Shown piece after piece: positions 63,008-64,000 of a stretch of 64,000 bases of DNA. The position numbers and the translations under genes are program-made. The notes under the pieces are model-generated. The model had not been told where the DNA came from. It searched no databases and saw nothing but the letters and a program-made list of their open reading frames with translations. The DNA comes from Pseudarcicella hirudinis (GTDB lineage: Bacteria; Bacteroidota; Bacteroidia; Cytophagales; Spirosomataceae). The stretch's first letter is position 1, and the number at the start of each line of letters is the position of its first letter. The stretch covers positions 203,670-267,669 of the forward strand of contig NZ_FOXH01000002.1 of NCBI RefSeq assembly GCF_900115665.1. The letters run 5' to 3'.

Positions 63008-63383
63008 TTTTAAGAATATTTGGGTTAAGTAATGTTTGATATTAAAGAAATTAACTGATGCGAAGTTAGGTGCTTTTTTCCTCAAAAATGAAATTATGAG
63101 AGGAGTGGTAGATTGTAAGTGGTTGATTATCAGTGGTAGCAGTTATTTAACGGTCGAAAAAGAGCAGATTTAAATGACATATGATAAGAGGGAGTAAAGC
63201 GTTATTTCAGTACCTTTACAGCATGTGAAAATTTATGATAGTTTTCCATCCGCCCGGTTATCAAAAGACAATCTTCATATTCAGGTTAATCCCGTAATCA
63301 AACTGCCCTTTTTTGGCACATAATTTGTTAACAGTAGTATTAATTAAATACAATGCTGCCGCCTCAGCTGTAAAAGAAAGCGA
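63008..63383. other. Divergent intergenic region, barrel gene / OmpA-PorE-like gene
   Basis: About 376 bases. TACCTTTA near 63211-63218 resembles a -7 box but lacks a TTG at the right distance. No other gene, repeat or hairpin of note was recognised. Confidence 0.4.
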
Positions 63384-64000
63384 ATGAAGAGATTTTTTCA
63401 AATATCCATTATTTTAGTGTTGGCCATTTCAGGGACATTTACCTATGGGCAAGCTAAACTGAAAGCGGCAAATCGTCAATTTGAAGATTTTAGCTATTTA
63501 AATGCTATTCCTTTGTATGAGGGGTATCTGAAAGAGAAAAATGTTGAACAGCCTGCTCGTCAGGAAGCATTGAAAAAATTAGCATATTCATATCGTCGGA
63601 TTCAGGATATCAGAAATGCAGAACGGGTTTATGCTGATTTAATTCGGGATTATCCTGATACTGAAAGTGAAAATTACCTCTATTATGCACAATCTCTGGC
63701 TGGAAACGGAAAATACAGAGAATCACAGAAAATTTATTCCAAATACGGAGAAAGGCAAGCCGCAGACTTAAGGGGAAAACGATTCACTGTTTCGTACATG
63801 GATATGAGTCGTTTTTATCGTGATTCATCTACTTATAAAATCACTTACTTACCGATTAATTCACGTCAGGCTGATTTTAGTCCTATGTACTATAAAGGCG
63901 GTCTGGTTTTCTGTTCTGCCCGTGAGGAAAGTGGTGCCATCAAGAAAGTATTCAGCTGGAATCAGACACCATTTCTCGATTTATATTTTGTAGCTGATAC
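63384..64000 (+). CDS. OmpA/PorE-like protein, 5' part only (cut by window end)
   Basis: From ATG at 63384 the frame stays open to the window edge (205 codons). A signal peptide (MKRFFQISIILVLAISGTF to YGQA) is followed by helical TPR-like repeats (about 22-115: FEDFSYLNAIPLYEGYL, KLAYSYRRIQDIRNAERVY, YYAQSLAGNGKYRESQKIY) and the beginning of a PD40/WD40-like propeller (FSPMYYKGGLVFCSAREES). This order is typical of Bacteroidota OmpA-family proteins of the PorE type, in which a peptidoglycan-binding OmpA domain follows. That C-terminal domain lies outside the window, so the assignment to type IX secretion or OmpA is inference. Confidence 0.75.
   Translation, partial: MKRFFQISIILVLAISGTFTYGQAKLKAANRQFEDFSYLNAIPLYEGYLKEKNVEQPARQEALKKLAYSYRRIQDIRNAERVYADLIRDYPDTESENYLYYAQSLAGNGKYRESQKIYSKYGERQAADLRGKRFTVSYMDMSRFYRDSSTYKITYLPINSRQADFSPMYYKGGLVFCSAREESGAIKKVFSWNQTPFLDLYFVAD

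Overview
The window reads as a chromosomal stretch of a Bacteroidota bacterium, most likely a Cytophagales (Spirosomaceae/Cytophagaceae-type) organism. The grounds are two tandem SusC/SusD pairs, many Bacteroidota-type lipoproteins and outer-membrane barrels, a FecA-like TonB-dependent receptor, DUF2911 and M56/BlaI genes, and promoters of the Bacteroidota form (TTG or TTTG, about 19-20 bases, then TAnnTTTG) rather than the E. coli form. Base composition is A+T-rich throughout, and I see no insertion sequence, phage, integrase, CRISPR or rRNA. The assignment to an order is inference; no genus is claimed.

Layout. 0-9.2 kb: a vanadium-haloperoxidase-like lipoprotein, an EmrAB/TolC-type tripartite efflux operon divergent from an AraC-type regulator, and a BlaI/M56 (BlaR1-like) pair whose membrane protease carries a long heptad-repeat tail. 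9.4-22.4 kb: a same-strand accessory cluster made of a 185-residue membrane-anchored protein, three outer-membrane barrel proteins (two of them paralogous), a second vanadium-haloperoxidase-like lipoprotein with a complete active site, an unrecognised lipoprotein, a FecA-like receptor, a second 185-residue paralogue and a CRTAC1-type FG-GAP/ASPIC-UnbV lipoprotein. This is the best candidate for an undescribed system. 22.5-32.5 kb: sugar-related genes (TIM-barrel isomerase, Gfo/Idh/MocA oxidoreductase, MFS permease, aldose epimerase-like protein, sodium:solute symporter with a 42-residue companion), an alpha/beta hydrolase, a cyclophilin, a NUDIX protein and a DUF2911 protein.

32.8-39.9 kb: an SDR dehydrogenase, tRNA-Leu(TAG), and the proteostasis set trigger factor, ClpP and ClpX, with an XRE regulator on the opposite strand between tig and clpP. 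39.9-50.1 kb: two tandem SusC/SusD operons on the minus strand, with near-identical promoters and partly conserved far-upstream sequence, so they look like an old duplication. 50.7-64 kb: housekeeping genes (adenine deaminase, cytidylate kinase, a FAD oxidoreductase, proA, upp, dnaX), a 1064-residue protein with a dead peptidase-MA-like domain, a TolB-like propeller and a barrel, a CDGSH iron-sulfur protein, an outer-membrane barrel, and the 5' part of an OmpA/PorE-like protein cut by the window end.

How the parts work together. The efflux operon, the SusCD pairs, the FecA-like receptor and the barrel cluster all concern the cell surface and movement of small molecules across the outer membrane. 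The haloperoxidase cluster pairs predicted surface oxidative enzymes with a TonB-dependent receptor and barrels, which suggests uptake, modification or defence chemistry at the surface. Its real substrate cannot be read from the sequence. Almost every convergent gene pair is separated by a strong hairpin.
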